Source: Halichondria panicea (Eukaryota; Porifera; Demospongiae; Suberitida; Halichondriidae). Taken from it: 64,000 nucleotides of DNA. Location: assembly GCF_963675165.1 (NCBI RefSeq), contig NC_087378.1:1977525-2041524 (forward strand), written 5' to 3'. Both the position numbers and the translations under genes were made by a program. The notes beneath the pieces were generated by a model. That model did no database searches. It had not been told where the DNA came from and worked only from the letters and a program-made list of their open reading frames with translations. Shown piece by piece: positions 1 to 11,423 of this stretch; position 1 is the first letter of the stretch, and each line of letters starts with the position of its first letter.

Positions 1-2701
1 CTGCTCTCTCTCTCAAAGAAGGGCCACAAGATGCTGATTCTGGACGGGATCAAGTCGTTGTTTGATAATCTCGACACCATACAATCCAAACAGGAGCCAG
101 AGACAGAGGACAGGTGACAACCTCCCACCATATCACATCCCAGTCAGAAATATAGTTGCCCATAATCATGCTCTCAACTGGAGAGTGTCTTGCATGGGAT
201 TCAGAAGAATGTAGAGACCTGCAATGGGTTCATTCTGAAAGTTGTTTTACATGTACAGTAACAGGAGCATGTGATACGATACGTGTCATACGTAATACAG
301 CAGATATTCACAGGAATGCCACTACATGTATACCCACCACAGTGTGACTACTAACAACGAGAAGGAGCTGCTCACTACAGAGGGCACTGTGTTTGTCCAT
401 GTCACATACGCCATCAAACAAGACACTCAACTCAGAAAAGAATACCTCAAAATGCTCAAGGTATGTGTACATAGATCTTCAACCCCACACCTGGCATACA
501 CGAGGCTAGAGGTTCCGCAGGTTTTTATTTCTTTGCATTGCCTCCACCCCCTTCACATTGTGTGCAAAAAATTTGGTGAGCTATTCACTTACCCACCCAC
601 CCCTTCCCAGACTGCCCAAGAGCGGCTGTCCTCGGGGGAGGTCTCCCTGTTCAGTGTGACCTTAGCCCTGTCAGCCGTGTCCATCCACAAACTGGAGGAA
701 ATGGTGAGGCTGTGAGGTGTGTGTGTGGTGTGTGAGGTGTGTGAGGTGCGTGTAATGGTACATTGTGTTGCAGGTGTTTGGGTTCTTCAAGGACATTGTG
801 TTGAAGGCGTATAAAGATGAAGAAAGAACTAACTCTTCGAAATGGATAAAAGGTACAACATTGACAATTTAGCAACTTGTGATCTGACACGCAGTGCTCT
901 AATTATGCAGAGGCCACAGAAGATCTGGTGGACATTGAGAGCCTCCTCATGACAACCATTAATCACAGGTAAACTGTTACTTCTTTATCGTACATAATAA
1001 ATGGTAATAATAGTATAAAATTATAATAAGTTCTGCAGGTATACACACTTTTGGTTGCCCATTATCCACTATCTTCACTGTTAGCACGTCTGGTTGGACG
1101 CGTGCCCTTCACGGGTCAGGCTGGGATCAGGTAGTGCAGGGGCTGGTGGCCGTGGGACTGCATCTGATGGAGACCTTTGGACCCAAGAGCTCCGCCCTCT
1201 CTCAGTATGGTACCCCACAGAGGAAGGTGTGTGCCCTTGGCAGCAAAATCCTCGCTGAGACATTCAAAGTGAGCCTAGAATATCGATTACTTACAGAATG
1301 TGTGGCATCAACTATGAGTGTATGACTGACAACCTGTAGCAATGGCCAATCACCTTCACACACACACACACGCACACACACACACACACACAACAGAAGC
1401 ACAGTGGTGTCCACTGCGATATTGTAAGCCAGATCGTGAACTGTGTGATGACTAACTCAGCAAGTCATGTCAGCCATTACATTGACCTCCTCTCCCAAAT
1501 CACGAGGAATGCCTCTCCAATGGACTTTGTGGATTCCCTGCCTAAACTAAAAGAGTCTCTGAGTTACATCGCCATGATCTCCTCACAATCTGCTGGACAG
1601 CTGCTCACAGCCATTCTGGTGAGACCAAACCAAAGAGGCGTATGACGTGTGATAATACGTATGGTACCAAGAGTACATGCACTCCTGCATGATGGTACCC
1701 GTAGAAGTATAGTGCTAGTGTACTCTCGTATGCCAACTCTAAGCTGTGGATTCCCTGAAGGAGTCTCTAAGCTGACAGAGTTGTTTGTACTTACGTTATT
1801 TGTGCTTACCAGCTAGCAAATATTACTGTGTAAATGCCCCGTGTGACTGTCATGTGACACTGACATTACAGCCACTGGTGCAGTTCAGCTCGTCTCTGAG
1901 AGACTGTCTCCTACTGGTGCTGAGGAAAGCTCTGTTCTCCATTAATGTGGAGGCTCGGAAGACGGCAGTCGAGGGCTACCTACTACTGCTCAGGAAGTTC
2001 ACTGTATGTACATTAATTGAAGAGCGGTGCATTTCTTTAATTTGTATGCAGTCGAAAAACATTATACTTGAGGAATTAGTTTGTTTCCCTTTGAAACAAT
2101 GTTACGTATTGGCCATTAGATTACACGTAGATCTCTGTAGAGTAGCAATATTATAAATGCTCCTTCGTATTGTAATGCTCTATTGCCCCTTCCCTCCAGG
2201 TGTTGGACTCTGTGGGTTCGCTCGATGACAGTCAAAACTTTTCGGCCACATCACAGGTGACCGTGGAGGTGCACGGGAATGGTCACAACGGCAACGAGGC
2301 CCTATGCCTGGAGATCCTCGGCACTCTACGCAGGGCACTCACCAAACAATACAATGTCAAACTCAGTTTGTATGAGGTGTGTGTGGGGAGGGACTAGCAT
2401 TTCACATTCCACTACAAAAAATATTCTCACTGCTGCATTTGTTCCCTCCAGGGTCTCTACTCTGTGTTCTGTGCTAACCGCAAGCTGGCAGGATCTATAC
2501 TGGACCTCCTCCTCACCCATTTCACACGGTTCTACGAGCATGAGACGGACATAACCCCACCCATCAAACTGAATCCCTGTGTCAAGATGAGTGGTAGTGA
2601 TGTCACTGCAGCTGAGCCACTGGTGAGCAGGCTAGTACGATCTGGCATGTAAAAACTAGTTGTAATGCCTCGGGGGCATAGCCACAGGGTAAAAGCTTAC
2701 C

Positions 2702-2744
<43 letters not shown>

Positions 2745-5733
2745 CCAGCTGTAACTGCAGCAACTAACATATATTACTAATAACGGTTGCAATGTGAGTA
2801 CAACTAACAGCTTGTCTAATTAAGCATATTTTCTTGGATTAACTGACTCGCTTATGTCTTTGTGATAGGACCACCTGGTGTGCTGTCTGCAACTGTGCGT
2901 CTGCCACTACCTGGAGCGTGACGAAGATGACGAGGAGCCCCCTGAAATAATTGGTGAGGTTCAGCGAACTTTGTCCTCTCTGGTGACGCGGATGATTGCC
3001 TCTGAGCTGGATGACTTTGAGCTGAACAAATCCTCTGACTTCTCCACCTCCAGTGTGGGGCAGAAGAACCGACTCTTTGCACAACTCGCCATGGGCACCT
3101 ATGAGGTAGTATTAGTGTGAACTCTGAACCTACATAATTATATTATACTTGTCAGTACATGTATAACACTGTATTTATTTTATGTACATGTATGTGTGTT
3201 CATAGGCTTTACTTGAGTACACTTTCTCTACAGGACAATTCAGGTACGTAATGAATGACCTTTGCATGTGTAACATGATAATTATGTGCACGTACATTTA
3301 CTGTACAGTATGTTGCTCAGTCACGTTATGAACTCTCTCCTGTCTCTCCAGTCTAGAAAGTTCAGAGCAGGTGCTCAAGCTCTACCAGTGTTACCAGCAC
3401 TTGGCAGATGCTCTCAGTGATAAGGGCTCGACGGCAGTAGCTGGCCCCAGTAGCAACAAACGAGGGACATCAGCTGTTCCCTCGAGGCTGTCCCTACACT
3501 GTGTGGTTAGACTGCTCAGAGCCATCTTTCAGTGAGTCAGCACTCTGGGGGTACATGTACCGTATGTACAAATATATGTCTCAATCTCATGATAATCTCT
3601 ATAGCAACCAAACTCCCAATCACCAACAAGCGCTGACAGTACTGAGAGAGTCACAACCTTTTAGCAAGTACATTCTGGGAGTAGCTGTACAGAAAATACA
3701 TCAGGTGAGTGAAGTTTGGGGAATCAACTTTACAGCTTAGTTTCTTCCGTACAGATTCATGATACTGGAGTGTGTGATGGATCCTCCTTAGCCAAGCATA
3801 AACCAGATCATGTCTTCAAGACTTGCTGCTCCCTGGCCAAGTGTGTTTGTTGTACTGATAGTACATTGTAACTCGTGTTCCCCATGCATGATGTACTGCT
3901 GTTAGTACCATGCATGATGTGCTGCTGTTAGTACCATGCATGATGTGCTGCTGTTAGTACCATGCATGATGTGCTGCTGTTAGTACCATGCATGATGTGC
4001 TGCTGTTAGTACATGCATGATGTGCTGCTGTTAGTACCATGCATGATGTACTGCTGTTAGTACCATGCATGATGTACTGCTGTTAGTACCATGCATGATG
4101 TACTGCTGTTAGTACCATGCATGATGTACTGCTGTTAGTACCATGCATGATGTACTGCTGTTAGTACCATGCATGGTGTACTGCTGTTAGTACCATGCAT
4201 GATGTACTGCTGTTAGTACCATGCATGATGTACTGCTGTTAGTACCATGCATGATGTACTGCTGTTAGTACCATGCATGATGTACTGCTGTTAGTACCAT
4301 GCATGATGTACTGCTGTTAGTACCATGCATGATGTACTGCTGTTAGTACCATGCATGATGTACTGCTGTTAGTACCATGCATGGTGTACTGCTGTTAGTA
4401 CCATGCATGGTGTACTGCTGTTAGTACCATGCATGATGTACTGCTGTTAGTACCATGCATGATGTACTGCTGTTAGTACCATGCATGGTGTACTGCTGTT
4501 AGTACATGCATGATGTGCTGCTGTTAGTACCATGCATGATGTACTGCTGTTAGTACCATCATATGCAGCCCCTATATTATACTGTACAGACTCAGTACAT
4601 TTTGTTTTGAAGCCTCATAATCTTGAAACTATAATAGATATTGTTTCACTCTAAACAGACTGATGTTCAAGCACATTGAAGTAGGTGGAGCAAGGCCTTC
4701 TAAGAAGGAAAAGGTACTGTACGCAGTATAGCTACTCGACCATGACTCGTAGAACGTGCCTATACACGCAGGGCAAGTCTGTGGCTCTATACTGTCTCGA
4801 GGGATTCTCCCAACTCCTGCACACGGCTATAGTGCGATGGGAGAGAGGGGGCGCGTTCCTGGCAGCTGTCAACCCCAGTCTGAATCAAACCACCGGGGAC
4901 AACGAGAAGACCCACTATTTCATCAGGCATCTGCAGGTAAAGCTACGTGCATCTACATGACATGACATCAATATTTGATGTACTGGAACAAATTGACTTC
5001 ATTCCACTCAGAGGGTGGTGGGTGGTGTGCTAGACGGCTCAACGAAGGAGTGGTCGCTGAAGGAGGCTCAGCTGATGGTCGCTAGCATAGAGCTACTGAC
5101 AGGGACACTGGAGCTGGGATCACAGGAAGTGGGTGGAGCTTTATTGTGTGTGAACATTCCCCCTTCCCCACAATTCCCCAAATCTCTCCCTATCTAGTTT
5201 GAGAGATACTATATTTTTATTATTATATACACTGCACAGTTGGACCAAGTATTTGAGTGGGCGTATGCACAATGCAGGGACCACAACGTTGGTGAGTCCC
5301 ACACCCCCCACAGTGCTCTTGATTACCTCCCCCCTCCCAGACGACTCCCCACTGACCAAGGCTTTGATCTCTCTCCTCCTTATTGCCGCAGAGAGACACA
5401 AATCCTGCGTCAAAACAGTGAGTTTATTAGTCAGACTATGAATACATTTAATCCTTCACACTTAGATCAGAAAACTGGCTCAAGACGTGCACTACCATCT
5501 AGGAGATATTGATGAGGTAATTACTCATGTCACCTCAAAATAATCAAGATAGCTTTTCTTTACTCCCTCAGGATATCGAGTTGGAGGCCACTACTTGTTT
5601 CTCGATAGTGAACCCACGTACAGCTGCCTCCAACATCTTGGTGAGCTCACAGTCACATGCACCCATACCTCCTACCCACCTCTATTCCCCTTCCCCGTTT
5701 CCCCTTCTTCAATCCTCAATACCCTCCCTCCAC

Positions 5734-5807
<74 letters not shown>

Positions 5808-7728
5808 TATAGCCATATAGAGAAAAATGCTGGCAGGTATACCTGAATACCCCACTACCCTGACCACACTCCCACCCCCACACACATACAGGCTCTGTTG
5901 TACAGCCACATGGAGCAAATACTGGCTAGTACGGACTGGTTGGTAGATAGGCTAAAGATGGAGGTCTCTTCTAGTCCAACAGAGGATGCCTTTGGTAACT
6001 AGCAAAATCAATAATTGAGGACTTACAGCACCTACAATTTGAAAATACATGTACACAGTAACTTGGGAGTTTCCGTAACTTGCATCTAGAGCATTCGATT
6101 TTGAAAGCAAACACTTGTAGCTGCCTTCTGTATCTCTTAGATAATTCTACGATATGATATATGTGATATGAGTGTGTTTAGTTCAAAGATCTGTCTGGGC
6201 CAAACGTCAATGTTCATTTTTGAAACGGCTATAATACGTTGTGTACGTGACTGTGTGCTTGCAGGGAGGCCAGGTACTCAAGTGCCAACACAGTCTCGGG
6301 ACACATTCTCGTCATTATGTGACCGTCTTACCCACCTGGTGTTTGGAGGCAGTGACCTGGTCCAGTCCTCAGTGGCAGCTGGACCCTCTTCAGAGGGACT
6401 CCTCAAGGTACATGTAGCTCTACTGCCATAACACTGTACATGTATGTGTGTCAGTAAGCACCATTAATGTACATGAGTGAGTCCCTTCTTTGCCTATACA
6501 CAGAAAATTGAGGCACACAAATTTGTATACCGTATTATTAGAATATTTTGGTGGTGAAAAAAACCTTTGCGAATGAGCCAAATTAGCAGAAAAATTGACC
6601 CTTTGAGATTTAGCTATTGCGTTCTGGCAAAGATCGTGTGTATATTATCAATAGGTTTTGCGATTTTGTTGCGAATTGATCAACCATCGCAACGTTCGCT
6701 TATGTGTTTGATGCTTGCAAGACATTCTAGTAATACGGTATCTGTTTCTCCAGATGCTGGTTAAATTTTTCTATACTCTGAGCAACTTGGTTAAGTATGT
6801 ACTGGACGTTTACCAGTTCACCTCCAATATCCCCGCCTGGTTCAAGAAACTTGTGAGCCACATCATGTGATGTCTGTTGTTGTACGCTGAGTCTCCTCCC
6901 CCTCCCCTCAGGTGAACCTGGTCGGCACTCAACTGTCTCAACAGGTCTATTTGTTCATCACATACATTCAGGTTTGTTCAGACTAAAGCAAAGTGTGCCC
7001 TCACTGGTACCAAGAGTTCATGAATGCTGGTACCCAGTTAGTTAGCAAATGTCATCATCATTATAATAATTCAGTAAATCTATACACCATAGTGAGCACA
7101 TCATTACTTTACTGTTCTCACTTCTTCCTTAAGAGTTGTCATGATAATTATGTCAACCCGTTGATTCTGTTGTGATTATTTAATAGCTCTGCTCTTTATT
7201 GTGTTGCCTTCAGAAAATGCAGATGCAAAGTGGTGCCATGGTGGACGCTGGAGGAGGCAAGAAAGGCGGGAAGGGAAAGTCAAAAGTCAATGGTACAGGA
7301 AAGGCCTCAATTCGCAAGGAGAGTCGAACGTATTCTAACCTCATCTTCTCTATGGAGCAGTTTGAAAAGCATCTAATTCAACTGGACAAGAAGGCAAAGG
7401 TGAACTGCCCAAAATTAGGTTTTAATTCGCCATATAACGCAATGTTGTATGTTCCTTGTACCCATGAACAATGTCATTTGTCATTTACAAAAAAATAGAC
7501 TGATAATTATGTGCAAGAGTTGCTCTTTGTTGTGAGTTGTGCTCACTTACCTTTCCCCCGTTCCAGGGTAATCTGATGGAACCATTCAAGTACAGCATGT
7601 CACGTGACTTCCGTATCGATTCTCAGGCGGTGGGTAATATTCTGGAGGAGGATGAAGTGAGTAGTGATGAGGATGAGGAAGAAGAGGAGTGTGGTCCATC
7701 CTCTGCTAAACGACCAAAGAAAAACTGA
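1..7728 (+). CDS. FANCI: FANCI, Fanconi anemia group I protein (5' end missing)
   Basis: FANCI is the partner of FANCD2; the pair is monoubiquitinated on chromatin during interstrand crosslink repair. About 28 exons read as a continuous FANCI-like protein from roughly residue 190 of the vertebrate protein to the C-terminus. Exons lie near 1-111, 343-461, 611-701, 775-853, 911-968, 1084-1269, 1402-1617, 1873-2003, 2201-2375, 2453-2623, 2870-3104, 3205-3244, 3352-3532, 3604-3703, 3755-3840, 4659-4714, 4772-4935, 5012-5128, 5240-5291, 5338-5417, 5469-5516, 5574-5641, 5892-5993, 6266-6408, 6753-6852, 6912-6971, 7214-7400 and 7567-7728. Recognisable blocks are [12 protein letters not shown], the [14 protein letters not shown] helix carrying the ubiquitin-acceptor lysine, [17 protein letters not shown] text near 3010-3045, and [20 protein letters not shown]. 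The protein ends in an acidic stretch followed by KRPKKN, a plausible nuclear localisation signal matching the KKKRKK tail of vertebrate FANCI. Internal stops are all intronic. Identity is very secure; small exons are less so. Confidence 0.95.
1361..1392. repeat. CA microsatellite in a FANCI intron
   Basis: Short (CA)n tract with one CG interruption just upstream of the exon that begins near 1402. It overlaps the normal polypyrimidine zone of that acceptor. Confidence 0.85.
2706..2742. repeat. GT microsatellite in a FANCI intron
   Basis: A pure (GT)n run of about 18 units inside the intron between the exons near 2453-2623 and 2870-3104. Confidence 0.9.
3882..4559. repeat. 26-bp minisatellite, about 26 copies, in a FANCI intron
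   Basis: The unit reads ccatgcatgatgtactgctg then ttagta (26 bp), in direct tandem with no spacers. Variant units are ordered: the first several carry gtgctg, later ones gtactg, and a few carry atggtg. Two units lack the leading cc. Each unit contains the palindrome atgcat and the words gtac and catg. The array fills most of the intron between the exons ending near 3840 and starting near 4659. No reading frame crosses it usefully. Confidence 0.97.
5731..5805. repeat. CA microsatellite in a FANCI intron
   Basis: About 37 CA units between the FANCI exons near 5574-5641 and 5892-5993. Apparent Thr-His reading frames here are products of the repeat. Confidence 0.95.
6528..6740. mobile_element. 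Non-autonomous inverted-repeat element (family A, copy 1)
   Basis: The 213-bp element begins TACCGTATTATTAGAAT and ends ATTCTAGTAATACGGTA, so its termini are inverted repeats. It lies in a FANCI intron. Its interior (cctttgcgaatgagc, attgcgttctggcaa, gtttgatgcttgcaa) recurs in a ZRANB1 intron near 27557 and, truncated, just after the nucleophosmin gene near 49300. It has no coding capacity and is MITE-like. Terminal TA bases would fit a Tc1/mariner-type target duplication, but the superfamily is inferred. Confidence 0.85.
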
Positions 7729-8318
7729 TCATTTTCAAGCTCGGACTGCTGGTTTTATCAACGTATATATACATCACAACCACATTATCCCCACTCATAT
7801 TCATATCTTCTTATACAGGCATACATGTAACTTCTTTCTACAATTAATGTTGTGTTCAATTGTTAAAATCTTCTTCTTGTGACCAACAGCTTTTGTTGTG
7901 TTTCCATAAGTGTCGCCAACTTTTAACTTTTAATAGCAAGTATCACGTTTGAAGCCTTTAAATTGTTACGCATTTCAGCACAATGCATCAAAGCGTACGC
8001 TGAGATTCACCTGGCACAAATCCAGCGTAGCTCAGAACCTCTCCATGCCGTGTAGATCTTCCACTTCTCATTGTTGTTCTTCAGAGGCCTATGGACGCAG
8101 CTTGTCAGGGGAGGAGATTGCAGTGGTACATAAGGATCAGAATGCATGGACAAACCCAATATAAATATAGCCAATGCTGATTTGTGAAGAAAAATAGCCT
8201 CGATTCCAGGCCGCACTCCTTGTTGAGGCCTGGTGTGAGGATTGCAAAGCAACGCCCATCACCGAATATGTTGAGCATATGCCCACTTGTCCACTCAGAC
8301 TTGTAGATAAACAACAAA
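7729..8318. other. Intergenic spacer between FANCI and the Ig membrane gene
   Basis: No coding exon is visible. The interval holds the FANCI 3' flank and the promoter side of the next gene. A fragment at 8195-8240 carries TA-GCCTCGATTCC, the terminus of a short inverted-repeat family also found at 48430, 55957 and 60321. I saw no matching right end nearby, so it looks truncated. Confidence 0.6.
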
Positions 8319-9478
8319 ATGGACAAGTTTAGCTGGCGTACTCTAATTGTGTTTCTCTTCTCTCTGATAGAACTATGCACATCTCAAGGTACGTCTTTGG
8401 AGTCTACCTACATGTAGATCTTGATCTATAAAACTATAGTCTATACTAATGTTATGTTGTGTTTTCTTTCTGTCACCAGCACCCTCCCTAGCTCGAGCTC
8501 TCCTGCCTAGCTACAGGGTTAACCCCTCCACCTCGCCATTCTTCTCGTACTGCTCGTTTAATGGTGACCCCACACCACAAATTTCATGGAGCTTTGAAGG
8601 ACAAATGTACGTAGTCTCTTTTCAGTATGGTTTTTAGGCAAACCTTAACCAAGCATAAAATACCAGTTTGTAAAACATTAAACTGTACTGTTTAACTGTA
8701 ACAATCCCTAGAGCCATGTTCAAAAGGATAACACCAAAATTAGTGATTATTCGTAAACAGATGTGTGTTATTTGTCGGTGAACATTCACCACCTTTGGTA
8801 AGATACTCTGTCCTTGTTGTGACTATCTCCACTTCTCACAGGTTGCCCACGGACAGTTCTCAGGGAGGTCCCTATTACATTCCAGCCACGGGAGTCCTGG
8901 TGCTTAGTGGAGCCAGCTCCGGCATGTACACGTGTACAGGAATGAATCAGCTTGGGATGGACAGTCAAACCATCACCATCACTATAGTCGGACGGAGTGA
9001 GTGGCCGCCACGTGATAATAGCAATTAATGCCTTCGAGGTCGATACGCCCTTGCTAGTAATTAATAATCAGCTTATCGGTTACCTGTATGACCTACCGGT
9101 ATTTGAATACGAAGTGTGTAATTTCATACTAATGGAAGGTGCTGTACATTGCGAACCTCAGATATTTCATTCACCTCCAATATCGGAGTTCTATAATAAT
9201 GTATAACAGTATAGTTGAAAAGAAATTGCCAACATTACAGTACTATTATAATAGTGCTCTGTATAATATATAATTATAATGACCCCATCCCCCTCCACAC
9301 ACACACACACACACACACAGTCACAACCGCCCCCTGGTATTTGATGCCATACATGTGGTTCGTGTATATATTGATTGTCTGGGCCATCTGTGTCGTTCTC
9401 ATGGTTCTTCTGTTCTACTACAAGAAGAAACGAGCTGAAGCTGACTTGGCCCCTGTAGACTCCTGGCTGGGCAATTAA
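8319..9478 (+). CDS. Small type I membrane protein with one Ig domain
   Basis: Four exons fit: 8319-8391, 8480-8607, 8843-8993 and 9322-9478. Exon 1 encodes a signal peptide (MDKFSWRTLIVFLFSLIELC). Exons 2 and 3 encode one Ig fold, with the first cysteine in FFSYCSFNG, the core tryptophan in ISWSFEG and the second cysteine in SGMYTCTGMN. Exon 4 encodes a membrane helix (YILIVWAICVVLMVLLFYY), a stop-transfer KKKR and a short acidic tail ending in WLGN. About 170 residues. A short CA repeat precedes the last acceptor. Likely a cell-surface recognition or adhesion protein; ligand unknown and no specific ortholog recognised. Domain architecture is clear, exon borders are approximate. Confidence 0.75.
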
Positions 9479-9631
9479 CTCACTTAATAATATTAAACGA
9501 TTACTTTATTTTAACAACAATGTTTTTTACCATTAATAATTTTAAGATATGTAAAAAGTACACGACAAACCCGACATTGTATCGAACATTATTACTGAAC
9601 TTTCTGAGAAGCATGAGTGTCTATTATACTC

Positions 9632-9741
9632 ATCGTGAGCAAACAATACAGCTCAGTTCTTGGTTGCTATTATACAATGGACAAGGATCGTGAGCAAACA
9701 ATACAGCTCAGTTCTTGGTTGCTATTATACGATGGACAAGG
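9632..9741. repeat. 55-bp tandem duplication at the 3' end of the collagen gene
   Basis: Two nearly identical 55-bp copies (9632-9686 and 9687-9741) lie head to tail and differ by one base (tatacaatgg versus tatacgatgg). Because 55 is not a multiple of three, the two copies are read in different frames on the minus strand. The upstream copy encodes the conserved YNSNQELSCIVCSR block. The downstream copy supplies SLSIV and the stop. Confidence 0.95.
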
Positions 9742-11029
9742 TAGTCCACTTTCACAATCGGCCTTCACAAAATAGACTTGACCTCCAGCTCCAGTAGCCA
9801 CTCCATTGACATTCATCGTCTTCGCTCTCTGATCGACGCAAATAAACTCTGTACGTGATTGACTGTCCAATTGTGACATGAGAAATCCAACATACTCGGA
9901 AATCCAGCCTATAGGGCATGAGTTCATCGCTGGGATTGTTAGAATTGTAGGACGAGGTATAAAACACACACTGCAATTTAGCACTTGACTGCTTGTGGTC
10001 AATTCAACAGCTGCCACGGTCCCACTCCCTGGATCGAGGCCACCCTCTCGTGGGGTGCTATAGGAAGGGCTGTCAGGTAGACAGAGGTAGTTGCTGGCTC
10101 CACCTGTATTATTGTGTACACTGCTTCCCATTCTCCCAGTGTAAACGATTGTATTTCGATCGGTGCATACTCCGCCCCAGTGAGTGTAAACCCCTCCCAC
10201 TGCACCTGCTGGTCCGGGCGACCCTTGGCCTCCCTTTTGTCCACCATCTCCCTTCATTCCAATGCCACCTGGGAGTAGGGGTGACGTGTAATGAAGTGGA
10301 TATTACCTTATAAAGAATGTAGCTCATGTGTACTCAAGTACAGGTGGTGTAACCCCTCTTTAACTGCTCTAAGGTATAGTTAATCTGTTGGAAATGTCCC
10401 TATCAATAACTGCTCACCTTGTTTTCCAGGAGCTCCCGATGGACCTGGTGGACCTGCTCGTCCTACTGGGCCAGGTGGACCAGAGGGACCATGACCGAAT
10501 AACCCATCTGTATAAAGAATGTAATTGTGATCACAGGCATTATTATGTAGTTACATTAAATTATTGAAGAGTGTAACCCCAGTTACTTACATCTCAATCC
10601 AACCAAAGAGGATCCTGAGTCACCTTTTGGACCTACACAAACAAAATCACTATATGCATGAATGAGTCCTCGGTGTAAGACATTCGTGCATGTACATGGT
10701 AAGTTATCACTTGTGACTATACTACTCGCTCACCTCTAAGTCCAGGACTCCCTGGTGGTCCAACAAATCCTTGCCCTCCCATCTGTCCTGGGGGGCCGGG
10801 GCGGCCGGAGTCGCCAGGAATACCAGGCTCTCCTCTTTCACCTGGTGGACCAGCTGTAGAGATGTAGAGGGTAGTGTTCACATAGTCATTAATGTATAGT
10901 CAAGCAATCATAATTTAGCTCATGTTGGCCATGCAAATCAATCAGACAGCTATTGAACTTACTCTGCGCTGAAGACCAAGATAGCACACATGAAATAAAC
11001 AGCAGTGTGCACAGCATTATACACTTCAT
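9670..11029 (-). CDS. Short-chain collagen C4-like protein
   Basis: Exon 1 (11029 to about 10964) gives a signal peptide (MKCIMLCTLLFISCVLSWSS). Exons near 10857-10737, 10635-10590, 10505-10425 and 10265-10200 encode Gly-X-Y triplets such as GPPGERGEPGIPGDSGRPG. The last large exon encodes a cysteine-rich C-terminal domain: VYTHWGGVCTDRNTIVYTGR, GGASNYLCLPDSPSYS, VCFIPRPTILTIPAMNSCP, WISEYVGFLMS and CESGLPCPSYNSNQELSCIV. This order matches the short-chain collagen C4-like family described from freshwater and marine demosponges. Expected role: non-fibrillar extracellular matrix of the spongin or basement-membrane type. The final residues (SLSIV) and the stop come from a 55-bp tandem duplication. 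The upstream neighbour is a secreted Ig protein on the same strand. Confidence 0.9.
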
Positions 11030-11423
11030 CTTTAAGCTAATACAGCAGCTACAATGCACAAGTTCATAAAACCATTGACGTACAGACTAAATGGTGGAGG
11101 CCCAAGAGGAAAGTTGTGGGCACTCAGAGTTCACATGGGCATGGCTTCACATCCTGTAGCTAAAAGTGTTTCAGTGTGGTTTCAAGCATCAGCTTTCATC
11201 ACCATGAGCGATTGGAGTGTCATTTGTGTCTAAGGCTTCAATGCATGGTAGATTCACACATGCTAGGCAGGAAGAGATCCAAGCAGAATGGGTTTCATTC
11301 AATGACACTGTGGCATGTAATTACATGTACGTACATGTATGTAAGGACATGTAACAAATACAGCATGAAGGGACTCTCTTGCTTCTGTGTACACACACAA
11401 ATGGATAAGCAATCCCCTTACCT
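11030..11423. other. Region between the collagen start and the last clear Ig exon
   Basis: On the minus strand the Ig reading frame can run on to a stop near 11321, or be spliced at a donor-like G/GTAAGG near 11423. I looked for a membrane-helix exon or another Ig exon on the minus strand and found none. The rest should hold the 3' end of the Ig gene and the collagen promoter. Confidence 0.5.

Noticed and set aside
3882..4559. CRISPR-like array of regular direct repeats
   Set aside because: Units are contiguous with no spacers, in an intron of an animal gene. It is a minisatellite.
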